Assembly: GCA_022457155.1 (NCBI GenBank)
Contig: JAJGOT010000347.1
Location: 347,001-411,000, forward strand
Length of the DNA: 64,000 nt
Direction of reading: 5' to 3'
Source of the DNA: Cladopsammia gracilis
Taxonomy: Eukaryota > Cnidaria > Anthozoa > Scleractinia > Dendrophylliidae
Below, piece by piece: positions 1 to 8,569 of this stretch. How positions within the stretch are numbered: position 1 is the first letter of the stretch; each line of letters starts with the position of its first letter. The position numbers and the translations under genes are program-made. Below the pieces are notes generated by a model. It made no database searches. It saw nothing but the letters and a program-made list of their open reading frames with translations, and had not been told where the DNA came from.

Positions 1-82
1 ATTTTACACGGGTCTCACCGGTGTTTGGCTATACTTTCGCAAAGGAGGAACTAAAAACACAAAGCCCTTGCAATCGGCCGGC

Positions 83-964
83 ATGAGTTTTGCTGGGGGA
101 CGTCGAGTGACTTTGGAAAGCGACGATCAGAAGGATCTCTTCCCGAACAACGCCCCGTCGCGTTTCAGGCTGAGATTACCCGAACAGTGGACCTTGCATG
201 CCTCATGGGAAGTGGCCCTGGTGCAATTGTTGATGCCTCACACGTTTCACAACGTTCAAGATCGTCAGATACAGTTTTCTGTCAACTACCGGTCCGGCAA
301 ACAAGATCTTTTTCTGGCGAGCGGACTTAACGTGACTTTGACAGATGTTGTGTTGGCCCTTTATCAAGCCATCGAAACGGAGACACCCGTTTCAGATGCT
401 GGCACGATCGCTCGTGTCCAACTACAGTTGGACGAGAAAGGATTTCACCAGTGGATCTTCCCCACTAATGATTTTTCGCTGTACTTACCCGGTTGGTTGG
501 CTCGAATTTTAGGATATCTTGATTGGGAGTCATGGGCAGTCCCGTTTTACTACAAGTCCGACGTGCGTCATCCAACGGTGGAAATCACCAGCACGGACGT
601 TCAGACCGGGCGCCCGACCGAAGTGGAAATCACTCGCTCACATACCATGGCCTTACCGGCCGATCATCGCGTATGGAGTTTTGTCTCCCCAAACTCTTTC
701 CAGAACGTCTACCTGCATTGCAACGTGGCCGAACCCGTCTACGTGGGATCGCAGATGGCCAAGGTGGTCTTAATCCATGGCGTCAATCCTCAGAAGGGGG
801 TCTTGGAGGACGTGCCCATTCCACACTTGATCTTTTCGCGATTGAGTCATTTCACTTTTCGAGACCTCGAAATCGATATAAGGGAAAACTTGGGTCGTCC
901 CATCCCATTTCAAGGAGGAAACGTCACAGCTGCTCTGTATTTCCGACAACGTAAATTGCCTTGA
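83..964 (+). CDS. Penton-like minor capsid protein of an endogenous Polinton/adintovirus-like element
   Basis: This encodes about 293 residues from the ATG at 83; the same frame is open back to base 2, so an upstream start cannot be excluded. The layout matches penton-type (single jelly roll) proteins of metazoan Polintons: an early F-x-L-x-L-P segment followed by WEVALVQL, an aromatic-rich middle, a YVGSQMAKVV-like strand, and a final segment ending in IPFQGG then ALYFRQRK. The role would be the capsid vertex protein. It is the first complete gene of a tightly packed + strand cassette, and the next gene begins 13 bp after its stop. The few bases before 60 encode a similar LYFRKGG end, which may be the tail of a related upstream gene. 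The family call comes from remembered pattern, not a search. No stop or frameshift is seen. Confidence 0.6.
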   Translation: MSFAGGRRVTLESDDQKDLFPNNAPSRFRLRLPEQWTLHASWEVALVQLLMPHTFHNVQDRQIQFSVNYRSGKQDLFLASGLNVTLTDVVLALYQAIETETPVSDAGTIARVQLQLDEKGFHQWIFPTNDFSLYLPGWLARILGYLDWESWAVPFYYKSDVRHPTVEITSTDVQTGRPTEVEITRSHTMALPADHRVWSFVSPNSFQNVYLHCNVAEPVYVGSQMAKVVLIHGVNPQKGVLEDVPIPHLIFSRLSHFTFRDLEIDIRENLGRPIPFQGGNVTAALYFRQRKLP

Positions 965-977
965 AAAAAAAGTGCCA

Positions 978-1739
978 ATGCGTCGCACATTTTTGAGATC
1001 GCAATGGATCCAAGTAGGTGGTGGTGGTGACGGTTACAATCAAGGCCTGCCTCCGTATCAAGAAGGGGGTTTTTGGGGCACGCTGGCAGGTCCTGCAGTG
1101 AGTTATCTGGGTAATTTAGCGGTTAACGCGGGATACGAAACAGCTTGTCGAGCCGCCCGCAAATTTTACAAAAGACATTGTCGGAAGAAGAAGGAGGAGG
1201 AGGAGGAAGAGGAAGAGGAAGGAGAAGAGGAAGAGGAGGAGGAGGAGGAACCACCCCGCAAGAAAAAGAAAAAAACAAAACGAGAACTGCCTCGCAAGAA
1301 AAAAAAGAAAAAGATGCAACGAGGAGGAAGAGGAGACAAGTACGATGGTGGGACGGCCGATTATCAGGAAGGAGGACTGGTCGTACCTTTCTCTGAAATG
1401 ACGTACGAACAATTGTTGAGAGCGCAGAGAGGTTCTGAGAAGCGGCGACCTCGACAAAGAAGCCCTCGTCGACCTCGCAACATCACGGCAGCGAGTTTGG
1501 ATGAAAATCTCCATCGGGTCACGGTGATTGTTTCAACGAGCTCCTATAAAAAGGAGCATCCACGGGTGGTCGACTATTTGACTAGACGGCACCGTCAGAA
1601 TGTCACAAGGTGTCAGATGACACAAACAACAACAACAGCAACGGTGGGATCATCGTGCAGGCCGATCAGGATCTTTACAATTATCGCCCCCCGCGAGAAA
1701 TTGATGCCACAGAATACAAATGGCACTTTGAAGATGTGA
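978..1739 (+). CDS. Acidic/basic low-complexity core-like protein
   Basis: From the ATG at 978 this reads about 253 residues. An N-terminal segment with LPPYQEGG (a PPxY-type motif) is followed by a Gly/Ala-rich helix, then a long Glu tract (roughly residues 75-95), several Lys tracts, a second YQEGG, and an Arg/Ser/Pro-rich part. This suggests a DNA- or capsid-binding virion core protein, which is inference. The last ~43 codons overlap the next gene in another frame, so the true 3' end may be earlier. The GAGGAGGAA and AAGAAAAAG tracts are prone to slippage, and a second open frame runs through them, so a length change is possible. It lies between penton-like and capsid-like genes on the same strand. 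Confidence 0.45.
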   Translation: MRRTFLRSQWIQVGGGGDGYNQGLPPYQEGGFWGTLAGPAVSYLGNLAVNAGYETACRAARKFYKRHCRKKKEEEEEEEEEGEEEEEEEEEPPRKKKKKTKRELPRKKKKKKMQRGGRGDKYDGGTADYQEGGLVVPFSEMTYEQLLRAQRGSEKRRPRQRSPRRPRNITAASLDENLHRVTVIVSTSSYKKEHPRVVDYLTRRHRQNVTRCQMTQTTTTATVGSSCRPIRIFTIIAPREKLMPQNTNGTLKM

Positions 1740-2950
1740 AATCTCAGACCACTTCGTCAAACCCTCTCCAGTTTCGTTTGGCCGATCGACCTTATCCCTT
1801 CTGCCCCAGCGAGATCGAATTGCATCTTAAAGTGTACTTCAAACTGGGCTCCACAAAAGCACCCTTGAATGACTTCTCGACCAACCAAGCTATTGTAGGC
1901 CCAGTGAACAATTTTGGGTACAGTTGTATCCGTCAAGAACGTTGTCGAGTCAACAACAACGAAACGGAGTCCACGGCTGGTGTGAATTTGGCATACCGAG
2001 AATATTTCAAGACCTTGTTGGAAGCAGATCCCTTGGATGAAGCAAGCCGCCTCAAGAGACAAGGATGGTACAAAGACAGCGCAGGACAGATGGATCTCTG
2101 GGGAGGTAAAGCCACTCATAATCCTGGAGGGGTGGAACGACAAAAGATCTGTGTCAATGACACGGACAAGTTTGAATTCAACGTGTGCCCTTTGCCTTGC
2201 AATTTTTGCCAGATAAAACAGAACGTCCCACCCAACACCAGAGTAGAATTTGAGATCGAGTTCAATGACCCCAAGTTCTGTTTGATGTCCATGACCCTGG
2301 ACAAGAGCACTGCAGCTGGGACTGTGAACGAGACGGCTAGTTTTGAAGTCTTGGCCCAAGAGTGTTTTCTCCGTGTGTTTTATCGCGTTCCCAATGATAT
2401 CATCCTGAAGTACATGGAAGAACAAGTGGAAAAGACCACGGTGGCCCACCCCCTCTCCTTCCCCTTCAGACGCACGCGATGCGAGAACAGGTACATTCCA
2501 TCAGGAGTCAGCCAAGTGGAGTTCAACGATGTGTTTCAAGGGCGTTCCCCGCGCTTGTTTTGGTTGGTGGTGTTGGAAGATACGCGTTATCAGGGAGAAT
2601 TCAATAAAAATCCCTTTGACTTCAAAGCCCAATTTTCAGGATTCAACATCACCAGTGCCGAGTGCACAGCCAACGGAGTCCCAGTGAACAAAGCCAAAGT
2701 GGATCTCACCAACAAATACGAAATCTATGATTTATTACTGAATGCCTCGGGCAAAAAGAGACGCGATGCTTACCTGTTGGATCCCGACACCTTTGAAAAG
2801 GGTTTCTACTTTGTACCCCTTGATTTGACAGCAGTCCAAGATGGAGGTGATTCTGTCACCCCGCAGTTGCAAATGCGAGGGTCAATAAAAATGTCACTTT
2901 CCTGTTTCATGAACGTTAGATGCGTTGCTTTAAAAAGAGCTTTTTTGTAA
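1610..2950 (+). CDS. Major capsid-like protein of the first element
   Basis: An uninterrupted 446-residue frame, the longest in the first cassette. Position, size, beta-rich composition and the context (penton, protease, packaging ATPase) fit the double jelly-roll major capsid protein of a Polinton-like virus. A WYKDSAG segment near residue 150 recalls proteins labelled F54H12.2-like in invertebrate genomes (recollection only). The frame starts at GTG (1610), followed by TCA GAT GAC. No in-frame ATG occurs until about residue 160, so an original ATG has probably become GTG, or a non-AUG start is used. An AATAAA with a GT-rich downstream region lies 10 bp after the stop. No other damage is seen. 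Confidence 0.55.
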   Translation: MSDDTNNNNSNGGIIVQADQDLYNYRPPREIDATEYKWHFEDVKSQTTSSNPLQFRLADRPYPFCPSEIELHLKVYFKLGSTKAPLNDFSTNQAIVGPVNNFGYSCIRQERCRVNNNETESTAGVNLAYREYFKTLLEADPLDEASRLKRQGWYKDSAGQMDLWGGKATHNPGGVERQKICVNDTDKFEFNVCPLPCNFCQIKQNVPPNTRVEFEIEFNDPKFCLMSMTLDKSTAAGTVNETASFEVLAQECFLRVFYRVPNDIILKYMEEQVEKTTVAHPLSFPFRRTRCENRYIPSGVSQVEFNDVFQGRSPRLFWLVVLEDTRYQGEFNKNPFDFKAQFSGFNITSAECTANGVPVNKAKVDLTNKYEIYDLLLNASGKKRRDAYLLDPDTFEKGFYFVPLDLTAVQDGGDSVTPQLQMRGSIKMSLSCFMNVRCVALKRAFL

Positions 2951-2959
2951 CAATAGTTT

Positions 2960-3000
2960 AATAAAAATGTTGTATCTTTTTTGGTGATGTTTGTGTGTGT
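2960..3000 (+). terminator. Poly(A) signal after the capsid-like gene
   Basis: AATAAA at 2960-2965 is followed by T-rich and GT-rich sequence (through about 3000), the usual metazoan cleavage/polyadenylation layout. It sits directly behind the major capsid-like gene and before the next small gene. Confidence 0.6.
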
Positions 3001-3068
3001 CGCTCTCCTGTCCCGTGGGCCCCACCCTATGAAAAAATGGCACAAGTCCTCCTTGGTCAGTTTTGAAA

Positions 3069-3305
3069 ATGCCTTGCAGAAAAAAAAGAAGAATAGTATC
3101 TCGCAAAAAGAGGTTTCACAGAGGGGGTGCTAGGTTCGTGAGACGACCCACCCTGCAGGATAAAATAGCCGAGGGAGCCAGTATGTTTTTATCAGGACCC
3201 GCCCCTTCGTTCGCTACGGCAGGCTTGTTCCTGGGCAAGCAAGCATTCAAAGGCATAAAAGACAACGTGGAGCATTTTTTAAAAGCCAAAAAGCGGCGGA
3301 GATAA
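3069..3305 (+). CDS. Small basic virion protein, unrecognised
   Basis: A 78-residue protein from the ATG at 3069 (a TTG upstream in frame is not needed). The first 25 residues are Lys/Arg-rich, the middle has a Gly/Ala/Phe-rich hydrophobic stretch (FATAGLFLGKQAF), and the end is KAKKRRR. This composition resembles the small core or membrane-active proteins packaged by adenovirus-like viruses, but no specific homology is claimed. It sits between the capsid-like gene and another basic protein, 32 bp apart. Confidence 0.45.
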   Translation: MPCRKKRRIVSRKKRFHRGGARFVRRPTLQDKIAEGASMFLSGPAPSFATAGLFLGKQAFKGIKDNVEHFLKAKKRRR

Positions 3306-3337
3306 AAAAAACCCACCTTGTCAAACAGAAAAAAGAG

Positions 3338-3649
3338 ATGGCCAGGCCATCCCGTACCAGACGAGACAGCGCCCGAAGACGAAGAAATCGTTGGATGACA
3401 AGGCGGGGAGGTATTCAACAAGGAGGTTTCGTCCCCATCGTGGTGGATTTTAAGAAAGGGGTTCAAGTCACACGGGATGCCTTTGAGGCCATGCAACAAC
3501 CCATCGACACGGACAAGGCCAAACGAAACGTCGCTAGGTACAAAGCCGAGTATGCGTCTTATAAAAGACGCGGTGGAAACAAAGGGTACACGCGTTGGGC
3601 CCGCGACAAAGGTTACGCCAAAAAAAGTGACGCCTGTTGCCTGCAATAA
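3338..3649 (+). CDS. Small Arg-rich virion core-like protein
   Basis: A 103-residue frame from the ATG at 3338. The N-terminus is strongly Arg-rich (RRRRNRW), then IQQGGFVPIVVDF, then a charged helical C-terminal half with several Lys/Arg/Tyr residues and a CCLQ end. A nucleic-acid-binding core role is plausible from composition and position only. AATAAA overlaps the stop codon and the start of the following protease gene 3 bp later. Confidence 0.45.
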   Translation: MARPSRTRRDSARRRRNRWMTRRGGIQQGGFVPIVVDFKKGVQVTRDAFEAMQQPIDTDKAKRNVARYKAEYASYKRRGGNKGYTRWARDKGYAKKSDACCLQ

Positions 3650-3651
3650 AA

Positions 3652-4464
3652 ATGCATGACACGTTGCAATTGCGAAAAGCGTGTCGAGGCGATGACGACA
3701 TTTCAAAATACTTTTGGGACGTGTTTGCGGCGGATGAAGGAGCCTGTCAACCCGTCGAGTACAGTAAAAACCCGCGTATAAGAACCTAGAAATGAAGAAC
3801 CTCCTGGCAGAAATTTGCTACTTTAATACTGGTTTATTTTTTTAAAAACTGGTTTTATTTTTTGAAACTGATTTGTTCTTGATTATAAGCATTTATTCTA
3901 TAAAATAACAGTTTATAATGATGAACATACCATATATTATGCTACTTTAATACCCCAAAATATAAGAACCTGCTTTGCCAAACTCTAAAAAAGTAGGTTC
4001 TTATACGCGGGTTTTTACTGTACCCCAAGTGCGCCATATGGAACACGGATCCCCTACGTTTACCCGGCCAACATTGGATAGCGGTGTTTTGGGCGAGTCG
4101 AGACCACGGAGAATTCTTCGATAGTTACGCGCGAGCGCCATCCTTTTACAACGCAGCATGGCGTTGTTTCGACCTTTTCCGTCACATTCCGAAAGAACTA
4201 CAAGGAACCAACACCGATGTGTGCGGAGATTGTTGTTTGTACTACTTATTTCATCGTTGCCGCGGCAAGCCCATGACCCAAATTGTTCGACCCTTCTCAC
4301 ACACGGACCGTGTCTACAACGATACGGCAGTGGTGGAACGAGTACGGGACGAATTCCCGAGTTTACAACACCAACACCTGGCAGGGGGACTATATGACGA
4401 GGATGGACGCCCCAACCAGATGTGTCGGATCAAACGGTTAAATCTTTGCAAGAGAAAGGCATAA
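3652..4464 (+). pseudogene. Adenain-type cysteine protease gene split by a MITE
   Basis: Adenain-like maturation protease. The N-terminal part (3652-3760) begins with ATG after AATAAAA. The coding sequence is then interrupted by a 259-bp insertion and continues at 4021-4464. The right part carries the family hallmarks: GQHWIAVFW with the catalytic His, FDSYAR, and NTDVCGDCCLYY with the catalytic Cys, followed by a helix. The two coding parts lie in the same frame and each is free of stops, so the insertion is the only visible break. Such proteases cleave core and capsid precursors during maturation. The next gene, the packaging ATPase, starts 35 bp later, the usual neighbourhood in Polintons. 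Confidence 0.75.
3762..4020. mobile_element. 259-bp MITE with 27-bp perfect terminal inverted repeats (Tc1/mariner type)
   Basis: The ends are CAGTAAAAACCCGCGTATAA (first 20 of 27 bases) and its exact complement, flanked by TA at 3760-3761 and 4021-4022. The TA duplication and CAGT-type termini fit a Tc1/mariner-family non-autonomous element. It has no coding capacity, is AT-rich inside, and interrupts the protease gene. Confidence 0.9.
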
Positions 4465-4499
4465 AAAGAACTGTGTTTTTTAGGTGACAGGTTAAAATA

Positions 4500-5196
4500 A
4501 TGGAAATGGAAGATGCTCCCTCTTATTATGATCCACGTTTCAGGGTCCCGGGTAACATGCAGATCGTGGGTCCTTCCTTGAGCGGCAAGACAACCTTCTT
4601 GTATAATTTGGTCAAAGATGCTCCATGCTACTTTCGAGAAGACGACGGATCCCCTTGTTATTTTTGTGTATTGTTATGGATCAGCCTGGCAACCTATTTT
4701 TAACCAATTCCAAGAGATGGGCGTGCAATTTCACGAGGGATTACCAGACAATGTGGAAGCACTCTTTCCGCTCGAAACACGCCCCGGTTTGATCATCATG
4801 GACGATCTCATGCATGAAAGCAGCAAGTCACCTCAAGTGACCCAACTGTTGACCAAAGGAACGCATCACTTGGGTCTTTTTGCAATTTTCCTGTCGCAGA
4901 ACCTCTTCCATTCGGGCAAGGAACAAGCTGGTCAAAATCGCAATTATCATTACACCGTTCTCTTCAAGAATCCCGCGGACACTCGTTACATCGAAATGCT
5001 GGGCAATCGTTGGTTGGGCGATTCAGAGGCATTTTGGCCCGTGTATAAAAAGGCCACAGAGAGACCTTTTGGCTATCTATTGGCCGACCATCATCCTCGA
5101 ACCGATGACGCCATTCGTTTTCGTACCCATCTTTTGATAGACGATCCCGAACCTCTCACTGTGTTGCAACCCGTTCAAAAGAAGAGAAAAACGTGA
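4500..5196 (+). pseudogene. Genome-packaging ATPase (FtsK/HerA-A32 type), frameshifted
   Basis: The first frame (4500-4703) has Walker A, GPSLSGKTTFLYNL, at about residues 22-35. The remainder is in another frame (open at least from 4618 to 5196) and carries Walker B, GLIIMDDLM, then a FLSQNLF motif typical of the A32-like packaging ATPases of Polintons and NCLDVs. The switch falls near 4660-4690, where a VYCYGS-like sequence lies in the second frame. The protein would pump the genome into the capsid. A single indel disables it, or reflects a sequencing error; both halves are otherwise well preserved. It lies directly after the protease gene. Confidence 0.75.
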
Positions 5197-5200
5197 GAAA

Positions 5201-5614
5201 ATGTCTTTCCGTCGTCGCGATTGGAGAAGACAGCGAGGACGAGGCATGTTGGTGGATTTTAGCAAATCTCGTGCCACCCGCACCAATCAAATCTGAGCGC
5301 GATGGAATAAGGACAGTGCCGACATGCATCGACGCTTGCAAAACGAAAGTGGTAAATTGCGAGAAGGTGCCCGTCGCCTCCAGTGGATGTTGGAAAACCC
5401 CAATCCCAGTCTGGGTGAAAGGATCGTGGAGAAGGGACGTCAAACCCAATTCAAAGCCAAGACTGCTTTCAAACCAGGCATCAAACGCCCCAAACTCAAA
5501 GCAGGAACGAAACGAGCCCTGATGGCTGGGGCGATGGGAGGTGTCTTGGCACCCGTAGTGGGAACTTTGGTCGCCAAAGCTATAAAAAAGACGAAGAAGA
5601 AGAAGAAATCATGA
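5201..5614 (+). pseudogene. Basic protein with Gly/Ala hydrophobic segment and oligolysine tail, one stop
   Basis: Begins at the ATG at 5201, 4 bp after the ATPase stop. The N-terminus is Arg-rich (RRRDWRRQRGRG). After 31 codons there is an in-frame TGA (about 5294), then the same frame stays open to 5614. The second part has a charged helix, then MAGAMGGVLAPVVGTLVAKA, then KKTKKKKKS. The shape (basic, short hydrophobic GxxxG-like segment, lysine tail) suggests a core or membrane-active virion protein. The two genes that follow share the same C-terminal plan. The single nonsense codon is the only visible damage. Confidence 0.45.
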
Positions 5615-5626
5615 AACAAAAAAGTC

Positions 5627-6142
5627 ATGCAGTCCCTCATTGTCGTACCCACCTACGGAACATGGCCCACCACACCACGCATCGCTCGAGCGCCTTGGTC
5701 GCAAGGGGTTCCTTTTACCCGTTACGTGGTTGGGAAAGGGATACAATTGCAAGATGCCAGCGATCTCACCACGGGTCGGGCGGCCTGGCAAGCACAGATC
5801 CGTCGCAGTCAAAGAGGTCGCGGGATCTATAGCAGCCAGAGATCAAGAGACATGGCCAAAGCCTATGCCAACCGACCCGCTCAGAAGGTCGATCGTTGGG
5901 TCAACAGAAAGATGTGGCGCTTGCGAGATAAGATGACTCCCGAAACCTTAACTGGAAAATTAACAGCAGGAGCTGCATTAGGAGGAGCTCCGGCGGCCGT
6001 GCCAGCAGCGTTTTTGGGTGCCTTAACAGCCAAAGCCTTTACCCAGAAGAAGAAAAAGAAGAAACAAGAAGGAGGGTTTTTAACGCTGCTAAGCAGTGCT
6101 GCCGAAGTGGGATACAAGATCGGAAAGACAAATCATTACTAG
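5627..6142 (+). CDS. Basic protein with Ala/Gly segment and oligolysine, second of three
   Basis: 171 residues from the ATG at 5627. A Thr/Arg-rich N-terminal half (possible RGRG motif near residue 65) is followed by the segment AGAALGGAPAAVPAAFLGAL (about residues 118-137), a KKKKKKQEGG stretch and a short amphipathic end. Same plan as the preceding and following genes; probably a virion core or membrane-interacting protein (inference). No damage is visible. Confidence 0.45.
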   Translation: MQSLIVVPTYGTWPTTPRIARAPWSQGVPFTRYVVGKGIQLQDASDLTTGRAAWQAQIRRSQRGRGIYSSQRSRDMAKAYANRPAQKVDRWVNRKMWRLRDKMTPETLTGKLTAGAALGGAPAAVPAAFLGALTAKAFTQKKKKKKQEGGFLTLLSSAAEVGYKIGKTNHY

Positions 6143-6211
6143 CGCATGGGAGCCAAAGGAGCCACGGGGCATTATAAAGCGCATCGCAAACCTTGGGAAG
6201 TTTAAGGAAGG

Positions 6212-6217
6212 TATAAA
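6212..6217 (+). promoter_or_regulatory. TATA box before a small basic gene
   Basis: TATAAA lies 35 bp upstream of the ATG at 6252, in a 109-bp gap between genes. A second TATA-like TATAAG lies at 6621, about 41 bp before the ATG at 6662. They suggest separate promoters for these small genes. Confidence 0.4.
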
Positions 6218-6251
6218 GAGAGAGTAGTCATCATCCGCGAGTACATTCACC

Positions 6252-6512
6252 ATGCCAACCGTTCGCAGAAAGAAAACAAGACAGCGTGGGAAAGGATTGG
6301 GTGCTGACATGGCCGTGGCCACGGCAGCTCCCATTGTGGCCAATCTCTTGAGTCAAGGGATTGAACACGTTATGGACAAAGGACCAGAGGTACTCGGCAA
6401 GGTAGTTGAACGTGGCAAACGCGGTGTAAAGTGGCTCTCGAAACGCTTTAACCGTTTTAGAAAAAAGAAACCTCAGAAGGGTGGTAGGAAAAGAACATCC
6501 TTGCCCCGTTGA
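6252..6512 (+). CDS. Small basic protein with helical hydrophobic middle
   Basis: 86 residues from the ATG at 6252, in the favourable context CACCATG. The N-terminus is RRKKTRQRGKG, the middle an Ala/Val/Ile-rich amphipathic helix (AVATAAPIVANLLSQG), and the C-terminal half is Lys/Arg-rich. An N-terminal cleavage-like GLGAD could be a protease site (speculative). Likely a virion core-type protein by context; family not recognised. Confidence 0.45.
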   Translation: MPTVRRKKTRQRGKGLGADMAVATAAPIVANLLSQGIEHVMDKGPEVLGKVVERGKRGVKWLSKRFNRFRKKKPQKGGRKRTSLPR

Positions 6513-6661
6513 GCTCAAGAACCTGGTCTGTCCAAGCTCGTAGGTCTACCCAATCATTTACCATCACACGTGCATTTTCAACTTCAAAATTCCACGACCT
6601 CGGTGTAGGCAGGCGAAGGATATAAGTAAGGAGGAAACTGCATGACACACAGTTTTTTGTG

Positions 6662-7030
6662 ATGGCCCCACCTAGAGGCGCTTGGCGTGCTTTTCCTGTC
6701 AATCCGGATTTTAAGGCCACTTCTGCTGCGGCTCGACGACTGAACTCGCGATTTGATGCCCCTAGAACGAAGGCCACCACCGATCGTTTTGGGAGACCCA
6801 ACCGAGCCGTGAAAGCCAGTATTGCATTGAAAAAAGGAATCAACACAGCCAATGCGGCGGCAGCGGGAGCGATTTTAGCGGCCACTTTGGGCGGTGTGCT
6901 TGCAAGTCAACTCTCGAAAAAGAAAAAAAAAGCAAGAACAACAAGGTTCCGGCAAAGGATCGAGGGAGTGGCGCATGCAAGAACAAGCCGACTGGTTATC
7001 AAGGTTGACGGATCGCCGGACGTTTTCTGA
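6662..7030 (+). CDS. Basic protein with Ala/Gly segment and oligolysine, third of three
   Basis: Begins at ATG 6662. Residues 60-80 hold an Ala/Gly-rich segment (AAAAGAILAATLGGVLASQL) followed by KKKKK. After the lysine run this frame continues with little recognisable sequence to 7030, while another frame opens through the same lysine tract and leads into the next gene. A one-base slip in the A-rich tract may have separated one longer protein, or the genes may simply overlap. Third neighbouring gene with this C-terminal plan. Confidence 0.4.
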   Translation: MAPPRGAWRAFPVNPDFKATSAAARRLNSRFDAPRTKATTDRFGRPNRAVKASIALKKGINTANAAAAGAILAATLGGVLASQLSKKKKKARTTRFRQRIEGVAHARTSRLVIKVDGSPDVF

Positions 7031-7256
7031 GGACATAAAAAGAGCCAGCAACGAACAATTAAGAGCTCTGACCGATCTGATACGTAATCTCTACGACAAC
7101 GTGATCCAAGTACCCGCGTACGTCAAAACCCCTCCTCTGGGTAACAGGAAAGCGATTGGACGCATCAGTGCACTGACGACGCCTTTGCACGAAAGAAGGA
7201 GGCTCTTAAGAAGAATACGAGGAGAAAACTCGTTCCCTTTTTGCAAGCTGGACTAG
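6975..7256 (+). pseudogene. Small helical protein with probable 3' frameshift
   Basis: From ATG 6975 (QEQADWLSRL...), about 93 residues. The pattern is an acidic/aromatic helix, then PAYVKTPP, then LTTPLHERR near the end. In this frame the gene stops at 7254-7256, but after about 7195 a different frame (KKNTRRKLVPFLQAGL) continues to a TGA that overlaps the ATG of the next gene. That C-terminal wording resembles small Polinton proteins ending in a basic QxGxFLP-like tail. One indel is therefore likely. Function unknown. Confidence 0.4.
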
Positions 7257-7269
7257 ACGCCTTGTCGTC

Positions 7270-7947
7270 ATGACGGACAAATATGCTCGAGAGATGATGT
7301 TGGTGCCCAAAGATACCCCCTGGATGAAACCACCGGTTCCCTTTCTACCTGACCTATCCCTTCAATGGGGAAGGGGTGAACAAACACCTCCCAACCCCAA
7401 CGAAGCCTACTGGAAACGCCAATTCTTGACGGACCAATTGGTCAATGCCCCTCGTTTGGATCGCGTCATGCGTGTCATGGACGCCATGAAGAGCGTGGAA
7501 GGCGAAGGGCAACCGCCCAAGTTACCCTCGTACGGAAGTAAGAGCAGTGAATACTTTCGACTTCAGAATCAACTACGACACATGATAGAACCCCGTCAGA
7601 CCTCTGCGCTCTTGAGAAGACCTCCCCCTCTTTCAGCAGCGGAAAACCAAACCCGAACGGATGATATTATTCCCCCCAAACCACCCCTTGGATCGACGCT
7701 TCAACCACCTCCCAAGTCATGGCAAGAAGCGGTCCAGCAACCAGAGAACATTGACAAACAATTGGAAAACTTCATCAACGTGGCTAAACAGAATTTGGAC
7801 GAGGCCAAGCGCGCCGGCAATAATGCTGACGAGGTGAAAATGGTTGATCTAGATTGGCAGGTGGCTCAAAAGTCTGCTGAAGTCATACAAGAGTTGGACG
7901 ATCAATTAAACTCGGAAAACTATGGCTTGCCCTTCAGCAACGTCTAA
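7270..7947 (+). CDS. Pro-rich protein of unknown function
   Basis: 225 residues from ATG 7270. The N-terminal third has TPPNPNEAYW; the middle is rich in Pro (RRPPPLS, PPKPPLG, LQPPPKSW); the C-terminal 70 residues form a charged, probably coiled-coil helix. It could be a scaffold or minor virion protein (inference). It is the largest gene of the 3' part of the cassette and ends 9 bp before the next ATG. Confidence 0.4.
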   Translation: MTDKYAREMMLVPKDTPWMKPPVPFLPDLSLQWGRGEQTPPNPNEAYWKRQFLTDQLVNAPRLDRVMRVMDAMKSVEGEGQPPKLPSYGSKSSEYFRLQNQLRHMIEPRQTSALLRRPPPLSAAENQTRTDDIIPPKPPLGSTLQPPPKSWQEAVQQPENIDKQLENFINVAKQNLDEAKRAGNNADEVKMVDLDWQVAQKSAEVIQELDDQLNSENYGLPFSNV

Positions 7948-7956
7948 TACTGGACC

Positions 7957-8142
7957 ATGGACAAAGACACATTCGATGCCACCGTGAAAGCACACAAAAG
8001 AGAGCTGCTGGAACGTCGTGACAAGCTGTGGCGTCAACTGGAAAGAGAATATCAAGAGCACAAGGAAAGCACGAAACAGAGAGAAAAGCAAAGACAAGCC
8101 AAGATAGAAAACATTATTCAAAAGGGAAAGGGGTCGCCTTGA
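7957..8142 (+). CDS. Short highly charged coiled-coil protein
   Basis: 61 residues from ATG 7957, nearly all charged helix (ERRDKLWRQLEREYQEH, then KQREKQRQAKIE). No Cys, no signal peptide. Last gene of the cassette; AATAAA follows at 8260. Function not recognised. Confidence 0.4.
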   Translation: MDKDTFDATVKAHKRELLERRDKLWRQLEREYQEHKESTKQREKQRQAKIENIIQKGKGSP

Positions 8143-8259
8143 AGCGGCACAAACCTCGCGGTTGGGTACAAGAGTAAAAAAACTGTTCGGAAAAAAAAGA
8201 GATGTTAAAAAGTTGTCACTGTTTTAATTATTGACCTGTTGTCATAACAAGATTGTTGC

Positions 8260-8320
8260 AATAAAAAAAAAGTTGCTTTAAAATGGTAAAAAATGCGTGG
8301 TCTTTTTCTTGCACTAACCT
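8260..8320 (+). terminator. Poly(A) signal closing the first cassette
   Basis: AATAAA at 8260-8265 followed by GT/T-rich sequence (TGCGTGGTCTTTTTCTTG). It is the first such signal after the last small gene. Confidence 0.5.
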
Positions 8321-8371
8321 CTCTTTTGAATAAGAATATTTATCGAAAAAAGTAATCAAAAAACAATCTGC

Positions 8372-8569
8372 GTGGTTCATTGTCTGATGAACCAAATCAA
8401 ACAAGGCAAGACTCCTTTTGTGGCCGCAAACCGTTGGGGTCCAAACAAATCAACAAGAACATTCAAAAACAAGAAAAAAAAAAGCGCTCTCATTTTCTGG
8501 AAACGCTTGGTTGACAAAAACAAATTGCCCTTCAAAGACAAGAGGCGTCAGCGAAGGGCTTTCTCGTGA
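8372..8569 (+). CDS. Possible small basic protein
   Basis: A 65-residue frame with many Lys/Arg (KNKKKKS, KDKRRQRR), which would suit a viral core protein. It lies after the poly(A) signal and immediately before the CCAAT/CRE/TATA promoter, and the reading frame is short. No family recognised; it could be chance. Confidence 0.25.
   Translation: MVHCLMNQIKQGKTPFVAANRWGPNKSTRTFKNKKKKSALIFWKRLVDKNKLPFKDKRRQRRAFS

Noticed and set aside
1116..1514. Leu/Phe-rich minus-strand frame
   Set aside because: Mirror image of the Glu/Lys tracts on the + strand; low complexity only.
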